A DNA stretch of 64,000 nt from Adineta ricciae (lineage: Eukaryota > Rotifera > Eurotatoria > Adinetida > Adinetidae). Within the stretch, counting starts at the first letter, position 1. Every line of letters begins with the position of its first letter. Below, in pieces: positions 1 to 11,167 of the stretch. Where the stretch lies: positions 311,707-375,706 of the forward strand of contig CAJNOJ010000022.1 in the NCBI GenBank assembly GCA_905250025.1, in the 5' to 3' direction. The notes under the pieces were generated by a model. That model saw only the letters and a program-made list of their open reading frames with translations. It was not told the DNA's origin and did no database searches. The position numbers and the translations under genes are program-made.

Positions 1-1
1 T

Positions 2-706
2 GTAGAACAATATGTCGATAATCTTCGTAAACATATCGAACCCATACTGGATCTATTTCATTCTTCTTCGCGTATATTTATCCTTGAAAGCGACTCGACC
101 GATAACACATGGGAAAAACTTAGGCAGTGGTCTCGTGCTCACGTCGAAACTTATGGAATTCTAGCGAATACTGTTCCAAAACGTACCGAACGTATCGCTT
201 ATTGTCGAAATAAATTACTAGATAAAGCACGTGACATTCACCCTGATTATATGCTTGTTGTCGATGCCGATATATTTTCTGTAAATATAAGTTCATTTCT
301 AACAAATTTTCAATATGAAACTCAGGATTGGTCCGTGATGACTGCGAATCTAATTGAAAAATACTATGATATATGGGCATTGCGAACTTTGTCAGAAACT
401 ATAGTCAATTATGATGTCTGGCATCTATCCTGGGCTATGCAACAGATTAGTGGTTATTGTGCAAATTCAGTGTCTAGAAATGTGATTGACATACACAAGC
501 AGCCATTACGCGCTAATCGAAATCTTCTCGAAGTGCGGTCCGCGTTTGGTGGTGCTGCAATCTACAAAATGAATGCAACAAAAGATTGCTTTTACAGTGG
601 TAAACCTTACACATGCGAACATGTACTGTTTCATTTATGCATGCGAGATAAAAATCAAGCGCGGATATTTATCAATCCACAATTCAGGAATGATAATCTA
701 AGATGA
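2..706 (+). CDS. Glycosyltransferase-like protein, 3' part (5' end outside window)
   Basis: The frame is open from the first bases to the stop at 704-706, giving about 234 residues with no start codon in view, so this is the C-terminal part of a larger gene. Seen: a segment reading ILESDSTDNTWEKL near residue 25, an RTERIAYCRN block near residue 60, and VVDADIF near residue 84. The last is a DxD-type metal/nucleotide-sugar motif of GT-A fold enzymes. The spacing (E-S-x-STD-NT, then RxERIAxxRN, then the acidic motif) resembles the GT69/CMT1-like mannosyltransferase superfamily. Family assignment is inference, and donor and acceptor sugars cannot be told. No intron is needed in the visible part. 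Cysteines near the C-terminus (CFYSGKPYTCEHVLFHLC) fit a lumenal Golgi/ER domain. Confidence 0.6.
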   Translation, partial: VEQYVDNLRKHIEPILDLFHSSSRIFILESDSTDNTWEKLRQWSRAHVETYGILANTVPKRTERIAYCRNKLLDKARDIHPDYMLVVDADIFSVNISSFLTNFQYETQDWSVMTANLIEKYYDIWALRTLSETIVNYDVWHLSWAMQQISGYCANSVSRNVIDIHKQPLRANRNLLEVRSAFGGAAIYKMNATKDCFYSGKPYTCEHVLFHLCMRDKNQARIFINPQFRNDNLR

Positions 707-1276
707 ACAGATATAAGTCGCCTGGGTTCTTTTCCTCTATGCAGAATGCATCGTCATCATGCTGACGTTCACAAGGATGAGAATGACGAAAGAAATTCTT
801 CGTCTAGAAGATTCTAGCTTCTTTTTTTTGTGAGATTTAAGGATTCTTTTTTTCTCTTGTTTCTAATTAAAAACGTGAGAGCAACGAGCAGAAGTGAACA
901 TTCCGTCTTGTCTTTCTGCTCGAGTCCCGTATGCATCAAGAAAGAAATAAACTCCTACTTCGTCTTTTATCTTTAGTTTCTCATTGCATAATTTCAAACC
1001 AAATACACTTCAGGCTTCTGATTAAAGACGTCTAATCGCCAGTAGAGACATACTTATAAACGATGATTGATTGCAAGAAGAAAAACAAACTAAGCTGAAT
1101 CTCGTTCACTGCCTTTTTCATTAAATTCTTGTTTTTTTTCTAATAACCGCTAAGTAAACTACACCGAAGAAACTTTGCATGAGAAGATATCTAACTGCGT
1201 TGTTTTTCATTATATTTAAGCGTAATGCAACCAAAAAAAATCTCATATTTTCTTCGATAGGTTACACAACATTAAG
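707..1276. other. Intergenic spacer
   Basis: 570 bp between two plus-strand genes, with T-rich runs (820-860) and no supported coding sequence. A short open frame from 1179 overlaps the true start of the next gene in another frame and is rejected. AAATAAA at about 944-950 could be a poly(A) signal for the upstream gene. Confidence 0.5.
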
Positions 1277-2078
1277 ATGGCTGTTGATCCAACAATTCAA
1301 GCTCAATTCGAACGTGATTACATATGGAAACGTTCATGGCCACGATGTTTTCTTGGACTCATAACTATCGTAGAAGTACTACTGGGATTGGTAAGGTTTC
1401 AATTCGGAAAGTCTCGAATCTAGTTTTTTGTCTGTTCAGGTTATTTTTCTCACTGAAGTTCTTAATATTTTGATGGATTTTTGGCATACGAATATATTCG
1501 GTGGTATTTGGGCATCATTTACTATTTTAATCAATTGGATTCTACTCTATATGACAGGTAATGAGTCATAGTGCATGATCACCAGTGTTCTATTGATATT
1601 TTCGATCGAATTTCAGTTTGCTGTCGAACAACAGTGGGCGCATCGACATGTGCATTATTTTGGAATCTAATCACTTTAATCGCACTTGGAGTTTTGATCG
1701 CATTTGACATCATTTTCATTTTGAATCCTTACACATGTTTATTAACATCAACATGTTCAACTCAACCACAAGTGATTTCATTGAATTCAATTATGCAGTT
1801 AATTCCTGCATTTCACGATTATTCAAGTTACGATTCGAAAAAATTCTTTCTCCAAATTCAAGTCGGTTGCGCAGGTATGAAAATCAGACATTGATATACC
1901 AATATTTTCTTTCTTACTATATTTAGGTGGAGCATTTCTCATCTCATTGCTATATATTATAATCTACATTGTATGCAGAATGAAATTGAATGGACATGTA
2001 CGAGACATTCCAAAAGTAGCAAGCGCACCTCCGCTTCCATCGGGTTTTCCCACCGCTCCACAACCATATTCAACTTAA
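1277..2078 (+). CDS. Small four-transmembrane (tetraspan/MARVEL-like) membrane protein
   Basis: Four exons (1277-1390, 1440-1557, 1617-1874, 1927-2078) encode 213 residues. Hydrophobic segments lie at about 23-44 (CFLGLITIVEVLLGLVIFL), 56-74, 87-108 (LITLIALGVLIAFDIIFIL) and 166-185 (GAFLISLLYIIIYIVC). This is a four-TM topology with a larger second loop containing cysteines (YTCLLTSTCSTQ), then a proline-rich cytoplasmic tail ending PTAPQPYST. The topology resembles claudin/MARVEL/MS4A-like proteins, but no diagnostic family motif is visible. ATG 1277 starts a frame that continues cleanly across all three introns (49, 59 and 52 nt). AATAAA follows the stop at about 2122. Function unknown. 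Confidence 0.7.
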
Positions 2079-2690
2079 ATGTCTTTTGTCGTTTATTATT
2101 GTGCCTTAATAATGTGCTTAAATAAATATTCGTCAATGAATGTTGTGCGTTCTTTTTGACGTATGTCTTATTCGTTCCCATAAAACGAATAAAAAAATCA
2201 TGCCGATTCCTGTCGGAATATAAGAGATTTGTGTTTATCGTCCTTACTTTCGATTCTTTTGCTTTCGCTACTGTTCTGCGACATGTGATATTGATTAAGT
2301 GCATAATGTAATGTACTGACATGGAACTTTTTTTTCTCGAAAAAGAATGAAGTACTGAAGTGCACGGATGTTAATAAAAACCTGCTGAGTAAACTGTTAA
2401 GAAGAAAACAATTGAAAATTGAAAGTTACATAAAAGTGTGAATCGAAGTAGTAAATCTCGTGTGAAATATTATGCGTTTAATTTCATACGTACGGTGTGT
2501 TTGAGAAAATTCTAATGTATTTGTCTTTCTCTTCATGTCTCTTTCGTTTCTTTTTTTGTTCTTGGTAACTCTATCATAAATACATAAAGACTTACTTTCT
2601 TACAAAGCAGGAAAGTATCCGATAAAAGGACATCAACATATACGCGTGTGTCTTGTCATGATTTGCGTTCAGATCAAATTCGTTTTAGAT
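2079..2690. other. Intergenic spacer
   Basis: About 610 bp between two plus-strand genes. It holds the 3' UTR of the tetraspan gene (AAATAAATA near 2121) and the presumed promoter/5' UTR of the transporter. The minus-strand open frame across 1957-2322 is antisense to the last tetraspan exon and has no homologue I recognise. No other feature seen. Confidence 0.5.
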
Positions 2691-4371
2691 ATGAAATTGA
2701 TTCATTCGATAACAAATGATGAATTTTTTCGTTTATTTATCATCACTTCGCTCGTCTGCGGATTGGAATTTTGTATTGCATCGGCGTTTACATACATTCC
2801 ACCGATATTACTCAAAGCAGGAATATCTGAATCATCGATGACCTGGTTAATGGGCTGCGGTCCCCTATTAGGATTTCTTCTTTGTCCAGTTGTGGGTAAC
2901 GCGAGTGATCACTGTCGATCACGATATGGAAAACGGCGACCTTTCATTATCGGATTTTGTTTAACGATTATTTTCTGTTTGATAGTTATTCCACAAAGTG
3001 AAGCAATTGGTAAACAGAAAGATTTACCTAGTTTGAACTATTGTATGATTTTTATTTAGGTGAAATCTTGGATGCTCCAACGATTGGTCTTAGTTTATTA
3101 GTCATCACTTGTATATTATTTGATTTTGCTGCTCAAGCTTGTTTTAACCCATGTGAATCATTAATTTACGACACGTGTAAAGGTACATCTCAAGAATCGT
3201 CCTGTTTCTTTGTTTATTCATTTATGACATCCTTCGGTAGGTGATTTTCTAAGAAGCTCAATCACTTTTCATCCTTTCCTTTCGTATTCAAGGTGGCTGT
3301 CTAGGCTATTTGATTACCGCAACAGATTGGACAGAATCCTATTTGAGTCATTACATGCAAGGACAAGAAAAACTAACTTTCTACGTCATTTTATTATTTT
3401 TTTCGATTACACTTTGTTGTACATTGATATCTTCGAATGAAAAACCTTCATTGAACAATGATAATATCGATGAACAGTTACCATTCAAAGATATATATTT
3501 CGTTCATTGTTCATTTCCTATCCACATCGTGAATTTTGTCTTTTCTTCGATATCAACTTCAGTCAAAACCATCTTTACAATGCCATTTGTCTTACGACGC
3601 TTAACATTAGCGGAAGGCTGTTCATGGTTTGCTTAAACGTTATTGTTCTACTTTTTTCTAACTAAAATTTCTTCAAATGATACATTTAGGTCAGCTATTA
3701 TGACATTCAATCTATTCTTCACAGATTTCGTTGGTCAAACTGTTTATTTAGGCGATCCAAGTGCTGATGAACTCTCCGAAGAACGACTCAGATACGATCA
3801 AGGTGTTCGCGCTGGTTCCTACGGTTTACTTTTTCATTGCGTCGTCGGAGCACTCTATGCACCATTACTTAAACCATTAATCAATCGTTTCGGCATTCAT
3901 TTAACATTTTCATTCGGAATGTTCGTATTCGCTTGTTCAATGCTTGTTATGTACGTGTCAAGAAATATCATTATTGTAAATATTATGGCATCTCTGTCCG
4001 GTCTCGGAATGGCTTCGTTAACATCTATACCCTACACACTCGTGATGACCTATCATACGAATAGAGAGGTAGATTGTTTCGAATGATCTGCTTGATTACG
4101 AATTACAGTCAGTTGAATTTAGATTTATTTCTCAGATAATCCATTGATACAAACACGTGGAATAGGTACGATTCTAGGCATACTTGATAGTACTTATTTT
4201 GCTTCGCAAATACTCTCCTCAGTGATCATGGGTTATGTGATGTTGATATTCAAATCCAGTCTAGCTTATATAATGACAAGTTTTGTTCTGGCAATTTGTT
4301 CGATTTGTTTTATTAATCGAATTGTAACCAGTCGGTATCAATTGCAAGAATTAGTCAGAAATGATCGATGA
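2691..4371 (+). CDS. SLC45-family MFS transporter (sucrose/H+ symporter-like)
   Basis: Five exons (2691-3009, 3060-3236, 3293-3626, 3690-4068, 4123-4371) encode 485 residues. Diagnostic blocks are CGLEFCIASAFTYIPPILL in TM1; GPLLGFLLCPVVGNASDHC followed by RYGKRRPFI, the MFS loop-2 signature with the SLC45-type RxxRRPFI; and LFFTDFVGQTVYLGDP before TM7, a hallmark of SLC45/plant SUC transporters. About 12 hydrophobic segments are present. Family members co-transport sugars or other solutes with protons across plasma or organelle membranes; the substrate here is unknown. ATG 2691 (MKLIHSITNDE) matches the usual short N-terminus. ATG 2658 is in frame and would add 11 residues. The exon 3/4 junction restores W-S-A-I in the FFTD block, which supports the chosen donor at 3627. 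Confidence 0.85.
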
Positions 4372-4450
4372 TATTTAAAGGATTTTGGTGGAAATAAACA
4401 AATTGAATAATTTATTTTGAAAAATCCGAAAATAGTATGACATTGTCGAA

Positions 4451-6487
4451 TCAAAGTTCTGAAAACATCTTCTGTAACTCGTCGTAGATTTGTTTCGAGT
4501 CTGAGTGATTTTTATAATTATCCAACGAACTTTTAATAGCACCAAAACTATGATGTAAATCGCCTAGCTGAAAAATATGAATAGCAACGAAAAGGCTTCC
4601 TTTTTCACGTACGAGATGTCTGTTTCTTACCTGATACATCGATTTACCATAGTTAAAATACGGTTCGAACATATGCGGTGCCAGACTCTGCGCTGTTTGT
4701 AAATACGCATGACCCTAAGAAATACATGCAAATAAAACTTTTCCAAACGAAGACAATCAACGATTCACATACAATTTCACTGTTTTCTCGTTGAAGTTCG
4801 ACTAAACCTAAATTATTATATGCTTCTGCATGATCGTTATTGTACACCAATGCCAAACGAAAGCATTGAATAGCAAGATTAATATCAGTAGTATACTATC
4901 AAAGAATAGACAAAGTAATTAAGAAATAATACAATCTTCCGCTTACTAATGCCATTTCACCGATATTGTACCAAATATCTGCACGTTCTTCATCGGTTGA
5001 TGCGCATGCTAATGCTTTTAAAAAGCAGGCAATAATCATATCGTACTGTTGAGCATGAAAACAACTCAATGCGATGTTTGTAAAGATCGCTGCTGTTGCA
5101 ACTCCCATCTGTAGAAGACGGCGATAGAATTTCAATGCTATTTCAGGCTGGTCGTTATAGAAATGATTGGCAGCGATACACGCGATTGCTTCGATATTGG
5201 TATTATCTAGTTTTAACACTTGCCGATAATATTCGATGCTTTGTGGAATCTCATTGAGGCCCTAGAGATGAAATTTCTCTTCAGAATAGCGAATGATTGC
5301 TCTTGTTATTGAGATTTACTTCATGAATACGAGCAATGGCTTGAACGAGGAAGGGCTCTAAGGGAAATTTTTCTAATCCGTCCTGTAGTCTCTTTATCGA
5401 TGCTAATGGCTGGTCAAAACGAAGATATACTCGAGCTAAATATAGGTATACATCAACGGTTGGTTGAAGATTCAATGCGAGAAGGTAATGCTTCTCTGCA
5501 TCTCGATACATATCTAAACTAAAGTGTAATTTTATCGACAGAATTCCTGGAAGAAAACAATTTAATTACCGATGATAACATTTACCAAGTTGTAGTAACC
5601 ACCACCAATCTTGGCTTTGACGAATTTCATTAGCATATGTCGCTAACTGAAGTGCCTAGAAGTGGAGAAAAGGAAGAGTGTGGGAGCAATTTTCTCATGA
5701 TTGTATTTGCGCACTGTTCGAATGTCATTCGCGTGATGAAATAAATGTTCGAAGAGAGATCGAGCTATCTCTTGTTTTTGTGCGTATTTCGAAAGATTTA
5801 ATCGACCGACTTGAATGAATGGACCATCTGGCGTGCTCAACATAGAAGCCTAAAGAAACCGATATGCTTTCTTTTTAATTCCAACACATCAGTAATTCCA
5901 CAACATTCAATTAGTAGTAGTTGTAACATTTGTTATACATGAATGATTAAATTAACTTACAGTTCCCAGCCGAACAAAACGACCTGTCGCTGTTGTTACT
6001 GGTCTGGCTGTTGCTGCCGTACGTGCGGTTTTTAAAGCATTTTCCATACTCTTGCCGCCTTGTGTCGATTGAGTATTCAATCGAAGCATGCCCGTTATAG
6101 GTCGACCTGACATTGTCACCGGTCTCATCGCTGGACTCGGTCCATTCATTCCCGCATTTGCATTGGCTGTTGGTTGTCGCATCGATGTGCCAGGCATGGG
6201 TGCTTGATGGAAGGCATTCTCATCTAGCATATCAGCCAGACCATCATCAGCCACTTCGGTTTCATCCACGTACAATTGTTCAGTTAACGCTCGCATTTTG
6301 AGCAACCATGCTACCTATGGTATTCGTTCATTGAAGGTTTTCGGTTTTCTTTTTCAGAGAAAAAAAAACAATCTACTTGATCATTTGAGTTTTTGTCCAG
6401 TAAATCCGTTGTGACTTCGACACACTGTTCAAATTTTCGTCGTCGATAATAACTTATTGCCTGAAATAGTGGATCTAGTTGCGGCAT
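4451..6487 (-). CDS. TTC8: BBSome subunit TTC8/BBS8, tetratricopeptide repeat protein
   Basis: Nine exons on the minus strand (6487-6377, 6314-5961, 5849-5715, 5655-5570, 5518-5320, 5261-4947, 4895-4773, 4714-4631, 4567-4451) encode 507 residues, close to the usual BBS8 length. Diagnostic stretches are WLLKMRALTEQLYVDETEV near residue 40, the low-complexity Pro/Thr region with RPxTxxGRF, GRLNLSKYAQK, DWWWLLQLGKCYHR, and C-terminal TPR helices with HAEAYNNLGLVELQRENS. BBS8 is part of the octameric BBSome that traffics membrane cargo into and out of cilia with ARL6 and IFT. The gene starts 321 bp from the divergent p24 gene. Each junction restores the conserved frame. The gene implies ciliated cells, as expected for a rotifer-like animal. 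Confidence 0.92.
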
Positions 6488-6808
6488 GATTCACTCGTGA
6501 TATTGATCTTAATCCAAAGCGAATTGTACAACCATACATTGCATAGCATACCGTATCGTTGCTTAGAGAGACATATGTGGCGACACACCGTCGATCTCAA
6601 ATAAAACCAACGAAAAATTTGACAAAACAATTCAAAATCATTCTGAATGGATTTAATTGAAAAATTTCTCAACATAATTTTCATTTGAGAAAAAGCTTTA
6701 CAACATATGATGATGTGGTGGCTATTCTGATTGGCTGATGGAAATGATTTCTATTTGAAAAGTGGACCTATTCATTGATGTGTCATTAATATTTTCATAT
6801 TTCGAACA
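6488..6808. promoter_or_regulatory. Divergent promoter region between TTC8 and TMED genes
   Basis: 321 bp separates the start codons of two divergently transcribed genes, so both core promoters and 5' UTRs must lie here. Around 6704-6745 the sequence contains CATATGATGATG and GATTGGCTGATGG. The latter holds a CCAAT-box core (ATTGG on this strand) at about 6730. No TATA box or X-box for ciliary RFX control could be assigned with confidence. Confidence 0.35.
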
Positions 6809-7573
6809 ATGTTAGGTATATCAGTGAACATTTTCGTCGTTTATCTTCTGTTTCTCTCCAAACAAATTGGTGCTAATGAATTGACGTTTGAATTACCAGA
6901 TAACGCGAAAGAATGTTTCCATGAAAAGCTCAAAGTTGGCTCCAAATACACATTAGAATTTCAAGTTGTGACTGGAGGAAATTACGATGTGGATTTGGAA
7001 CTGAAAAGTCCGTCAGGTCGAGTTTTGTATAAAGAAGCCAAGAAACAATACGATCAAATTGAGAAAACTGCCGAAGAAGAAGGTGTCTACGTCTTTTGTT
7101 TTAGTAACGAATTCTCCACTATTAGTCACAAAGTTATTTACATAGGTTTGTAGATCGACGAGGAAAGATGATTCTTAGATTGTGAGTTTTTCTTCGTATA
7201 GATTGGAGAGTCGATGGAGATCCAGAACATGAAATTAAGGGAAACAGTCCACAGGTGGCACAAGGCGCATTGACAATGGTAAGTTGTTTCATTGACGTCA
7301 GAGAAACAACTAATCGCTTTTTTGATCATTTAGATTGAATCAAAAGTTGGCGGAATTCATGAAAATCTGGAAAAAGTTATCGATTATCAAACTCATCATC
7401 GTTTACGTGAAGCAACCGGTCGTGCACGTGCTGAAGATCTACAAGAACGTGTGCAAATCTGGTCGTTAGGACAGTTTATTCTAATCATAATTGTGGCAAT
7501 AGGAACTGTCCTTTTACTTCGCTCGTTCTTCACTGATCGTAGACCAGCATCCAGTATGTCCTGGCATCGTTAA
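6809..7573 (+). CDS. p24-family cargo receptor (TMED3/TMED7-like)
   Basis: Three exons (6809-7145, 7202-7278, 7334-7573) encode 217 residues. Features: an N-terminal signal peptide ([19 protein letters not shown]); a GOLD domain with its paired cysteines (ECFHEKL and [12 protein letters not shown]); a coiled-coil linker with [20 protein letters not shown] and [18 protein letters not shown]; one TM ([15 protein letters not shown]); and a short cytosolic tail RSFFTDRR that supplies the FF/RR-type COPI/COPII sorting signal. p24 proteins cycle between ER and Golgi and select cargo such as GPI-anchored proteins. The length and the strong FSNEFST and YQTHHRLRE blocks make the family certain. The paralogue (TMED3/7 gamma class) is inferred from the coiled-coil sequence. 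Confidence 0.92.
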
Positions 7574-8562
7574 GACAGTTTTATTCCTTGGTGATTGTTG
7601 TTCTTTCTTTCTTTCTCTATAAACGAATCTTTCATATTCAATTCTATTATTATTATTATTATTATTGTTGTTAGTCTTTTTATTATTGTTTCTCATCATT
7701 TATTTCAATGTATAGTTTAATTTCTATCTCACAAACAAGAACTTTCTTTCGAACAACATAATAACATACCGTGAAAATAAAGACAAAGGAACATTTGTAT
7801 CTCTGTCGCTGAATTTTCCTCACTATCGTATAAGGATGAAGAAATCAAACTTCAATTCAAATTTGACAAACACTTTGACATTGAACAGTCGGGGTATTGT
7901 GAATGAAAACGTGTATAGGACACGTTTCTTTCTTATTCCTTTCTTCAAGACCATACCTGACTGTTAGCAATCGACCGTTCGTCTTTTTTCTCTCTGTTCT
8001 GTTCTTTTGAAATAATGACATTCTTTTTCTTTTCATCGGCTGAATGAGAACGATCGAACGAACATTCTTCCGTGTGGTTACGTCAAATGACGTGCACGAA
8101 CACAAACGCACATAAATCAACAACATTGGCAAAAAGAGACGAAGGACGTCAATTTTCATGCATTTTTTTCTGAAACAAATACGCGATTTGTCCAAACAAT
8201 CAATCCAATGGAGTGAAACCAATAACAGAAGTAAGCCATATAAAAGAAATCTAAATCAGAAATTCTCGTCTAAACCTAGGCCATAAGTTTTTATTGCATT
8301 CTTGAGAATCAATTGAAAAACAAACGAAGAGTTTTCTTTTGCTAAACTCACGTTCGTTATTTCTCAACAGAGTCCAGTGAAAGACGCTTGTTTCATATTA
8401 CACTTAGTAGAAAATGTCGTCCTTATATAACAACGGGTTCGATGTCGTAGCTATTTTCTTATTCATAATCAATACTGATCCTCTATGCAATCTTCTTATT
8501 CCTTCTCATATTTTTTTTCTCAACATTATTTTGTTCATAGAATAGAATATTAACAGAGAACA
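7574..8562. other. Intergenic spacer with short ATT repeat
   Basis: Nearly 1 kb between two plus-strand genes. It begins with the p24 3' UTR, with an AATAAA within AAAATAAAGAC near 7775. The only structured element is the ATT microsatellite at about 7644-7666. A minus-strand frame over 7857-8222 has no recognisable domain and is not called. Confidence 0.45.
7644..7666. repeat. (ATT)n microsatellite
   Basis: A run of seven or so ATT units lies in the 3' UTR or downstream spacer of the p24 gene. It is read directly from the sequence. Confidence 0.85.
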
Positions 8563-10528
8563 ATGCATGGATCATTGATTGATTCTCATCATCGATCGTC
8601 ATTGAGTGGAAGTGGCCACGATGGTATCTTATCCTCATCTGAACATACACTTACCGACGATGAACTGATGAATAAACCATCAACAGATGTCGATCCGTCT
8701 GGTACGTCGGCCAGCATTCATTCGCAGAAAACGACAAGATCTATCGATGATACAAACAACAATCACAAGACATCTCCTATGAGTACGACAGCAGATTCGG
8801 GTGATTTTTTCCGTTGGACTCGTGGCCATCGACATGTCATGTTAACATTTTGTACGATCTGTTTGTTTGGTTTTATGACCGGTGTGGAATACGCAGTTAT
8901 ACTTCCTACCGCATTCGATTACGTTAAAACCATGGCCAATGCTAACATTTATGTTGGTTTAATTCTTTCCGCATATAGTATATCAGGTTCGATAACTGGA
9001 ATCATTATGGGCAAAATCTCGGATGTTACAGGGAAAGTGAAGTTTCTTATATTAATCTCGAGTTTATTCGAAATCGCTGGAAATATACTTTATTTTGCCG
9101 GAGGTAATATTCAGCTTGTTCTTCTGGGACGATTAGTAGCTGGTGTTGGAATGGGTGCGGTGCCTCCCGTAAGTTCTATCGAAAACTTGGAGTTCTTGAT
9201 TGCTTACAACTATCTGTTGTAGATTCTCGCTGATGTTGCCCATCGGACAACAGAACACGAGCGAACCAAAGCGATTTCAATTATTCTTGGCTGTCGACAG
9301 CTTGGTAGGAGCTTTGTATGAATTTATCACAGTTTCAGCTTCTCTTTTAGGCCTCTTAATCGGACCATGTTTTACTCTACTTATTCGTTTGATGAACTTT
9401 CATATAGGATCTGTTCGTGTTTATAACTTGAATGGTCCGGGTTTTCTGATGGCTATCATTTGGCTTATCTTAGTTATTGTTTGTTGGTCTTGTTTCCACG
9501 ATCGAACAACAGGCCCGAACTCGCAAAATACTTCACATAAAGACAAATTTTCTAAATCCGATCATTACTCTCGACAAGACGAGCAGAAAATTTCCTTTAA
9601 AACCTATCGCGAACAGTACATACGCATAGAAATGATTGTTCTGTTCGTAGCAACATTTATAACCTATTTTAATCAAACCGCTTTAGAAACTATCGTTGCG
9701 GCGTACACAGAAAAACATTTTAAATGGACTGTTGTTCATACGTCTATTTTGTTTGCTTTTGCCGGCCTAGAAATTCTCCTCGTTTATTTAGCACTCGTTA
9801 AAATCTTCACCAAACGATATGAAGATCGCATTTTACTCGTATTCGGCTTTTTATCGTTATCACTCGCTTGTATAGTTGGTACTTTTCTCACATGGGGAAC
9901 TCACTCATTCAACTTGTTCTCCCGAACAAGTGCAAATGGTGTAAATACAAATTTACTCGCGCTATTTATTACGTTTGTGATTCTTGATCTACTTGGTTTA
10001 CCATTTATCGCAGCAACCAGCGTATCACTGTTTACGAAGTTGACAAATAAACAATTGCAAGGCTTTTCACAAGGGATCCAACGATCGATTATGGGAATCG
10101 GCACAATCGGTAAGTTCGAATAACTTTTGTTTTGTTTTTTATGCTGAGATATATGCACCAATCTTTCTTTAGTCGGTCCAATCTTCGCTTCATCACTTCT
10201 AAACCGTCTACATATCATGATGACCGCAATGCTCATACTAACATTATTCACTTCCATTTCAATCCTTATCGTTATCAGGCGTTTACTTCCATTAGCTGAA
10301 CAAACTCAAACAGATGGATTAGAAGACATCAATAACAATATACACAATCATCATATACTATCATCGAAAACTGATAATAATCAATCGGAATTAGGACTGA
10401 TTTTACCATCGAAGAATTCTTATACAACGCTTATCCAACATGACGATGATGATGTGTTTCTAAGAACAAAAAGTCAGTCGAATGGTGATCGCCAACATCG
10501 GACATCAAACCATCAAAATAAGATCTAA
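8563..10528 (+). CDS. MFS transporter, MFSD8/CLN7-like lysosomal membrane protein
   Basis: Four exons (8563-9168, 9223-9304, 9351-10109, 10173-10528) encode 600 residues. A Ser/Thr-rich cytosolic N-terminus of about 85 residues is followed by TM1 (VMLTFCTICLFGFMTGVEYAVILP), the loop-2 motif (GIIMGKISDVTGKVK), LVLLGRLVAGVGMGAVPP, and ERTKAISIILGCRQLGLLIGP. The last corresponds to the ERTSSMA...GFILGP block of MFSD8. A polar loop separates the two six-TM halves, and the polar C-terminus is rich in Asn/His/Asp. MFSD8 is a lysosomal chloride/solute transporter linked in humans to neuronal ceroid lipofuscinosis. Another MFSD8-like paralogue class cannot be excluded. Introns are 54, 46 and 63 nt. 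Confidence 0.8.
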
Positions 10529-11167
10529 AATTCAGTATTCTTCTTTGTACAGGCGTAGAACACACAGTACGGGCAAACTCTTCTTAGGAATTCGTAACTA
10601 TTTACAGTTTATTACGCATTTTTTCTTCTCTCTTCTTCTTGTGAAGTCAAAGCTCGAAATATTGACACTGTTTAATCCGTTTTCTTTTTATCAATCATTT
10701 CAAACGAGTTCAAATAGTTGGTTTCATCTTCCCTAATGGAAACATGTTTGTATCAATGAAATGTTATCATCGAAATGAAATCGTACGAATATGTGTCCAT
10801 TAGATCCATAGCTTCTTAATTTATTTCTATTTCTAACTATAAAACACACGTTCGTCTTTATCAAAAAGAAAATCTACAATACGGTAAACATCAATGAGTA
10901 AAGTATCCTCGAAAAAAGATCGTTTTCTAACAAGAACGGTTAACTCCTGTTGTAGATTTTATTTGTTTAGCTGATGTTCATTGTTCAGTTAAACAAATAA
11001 AACTTTGATTTTGTTTCTTTTACTACGTGCTAATTTGAACATTTTTTCTAAATTAGTATTCATTCGAATCTATCTAAAACTTTGAAAGAGTAATCATTCA
11101 TGCTTCGAACAATCGGCGAATATGGAATGAATAATAGTAAAAGAAAAGCTGAATTCTTCAGATCAAA
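10529..11167. other. Convergent 3' spacer (MFSD8-like / NYN gene)
   Basis: 639 bp between the stop codons of two convergent genes. Besides the hairpin described separately it holds only AT-rich 3' UTR-like sequence. The open frame at 10482-10736 overlaps the end of the transporter and looks random. Confidence 0.5.
10957..11002. terminator. Inverted repeat carrying AATAAA on both strands (bidirectional 3'-end element)
   Basis: Left arm 10957-10974 and right arm 10985-11002 are reverse complements over 18 bp, with one position that would form G-U in RNA. They flank a 10-nt loop. Each arm contains the poly(A) signal: AATAAA on the plus strand in the right arm, and on the minus strand in the left arm. 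The element sits between convergent genes, so it could specify 3' ends for both. The structure is seen; its role is inferred. Confidence 0.55.

Noticed and set aside
1957..2322. Minus-strand open frame of 121 codons
   Set aside because: Antisense to the last tetraspan exon and its 3' UTR, with no domain and an unlikely composition.
2658..2690. Earlier ATG for the SLC45-like protein
   Set aside because: It only adds 11 residues (MICVQIKFVLD) before the better-placed MKLIHSITNDE start; kept as an alternative, not the call.
7514..7699. Minus-strand frame with poly-Asn
   Set aside because: Translation of the ATT microsatellite and the antisense of the p24 3' end.
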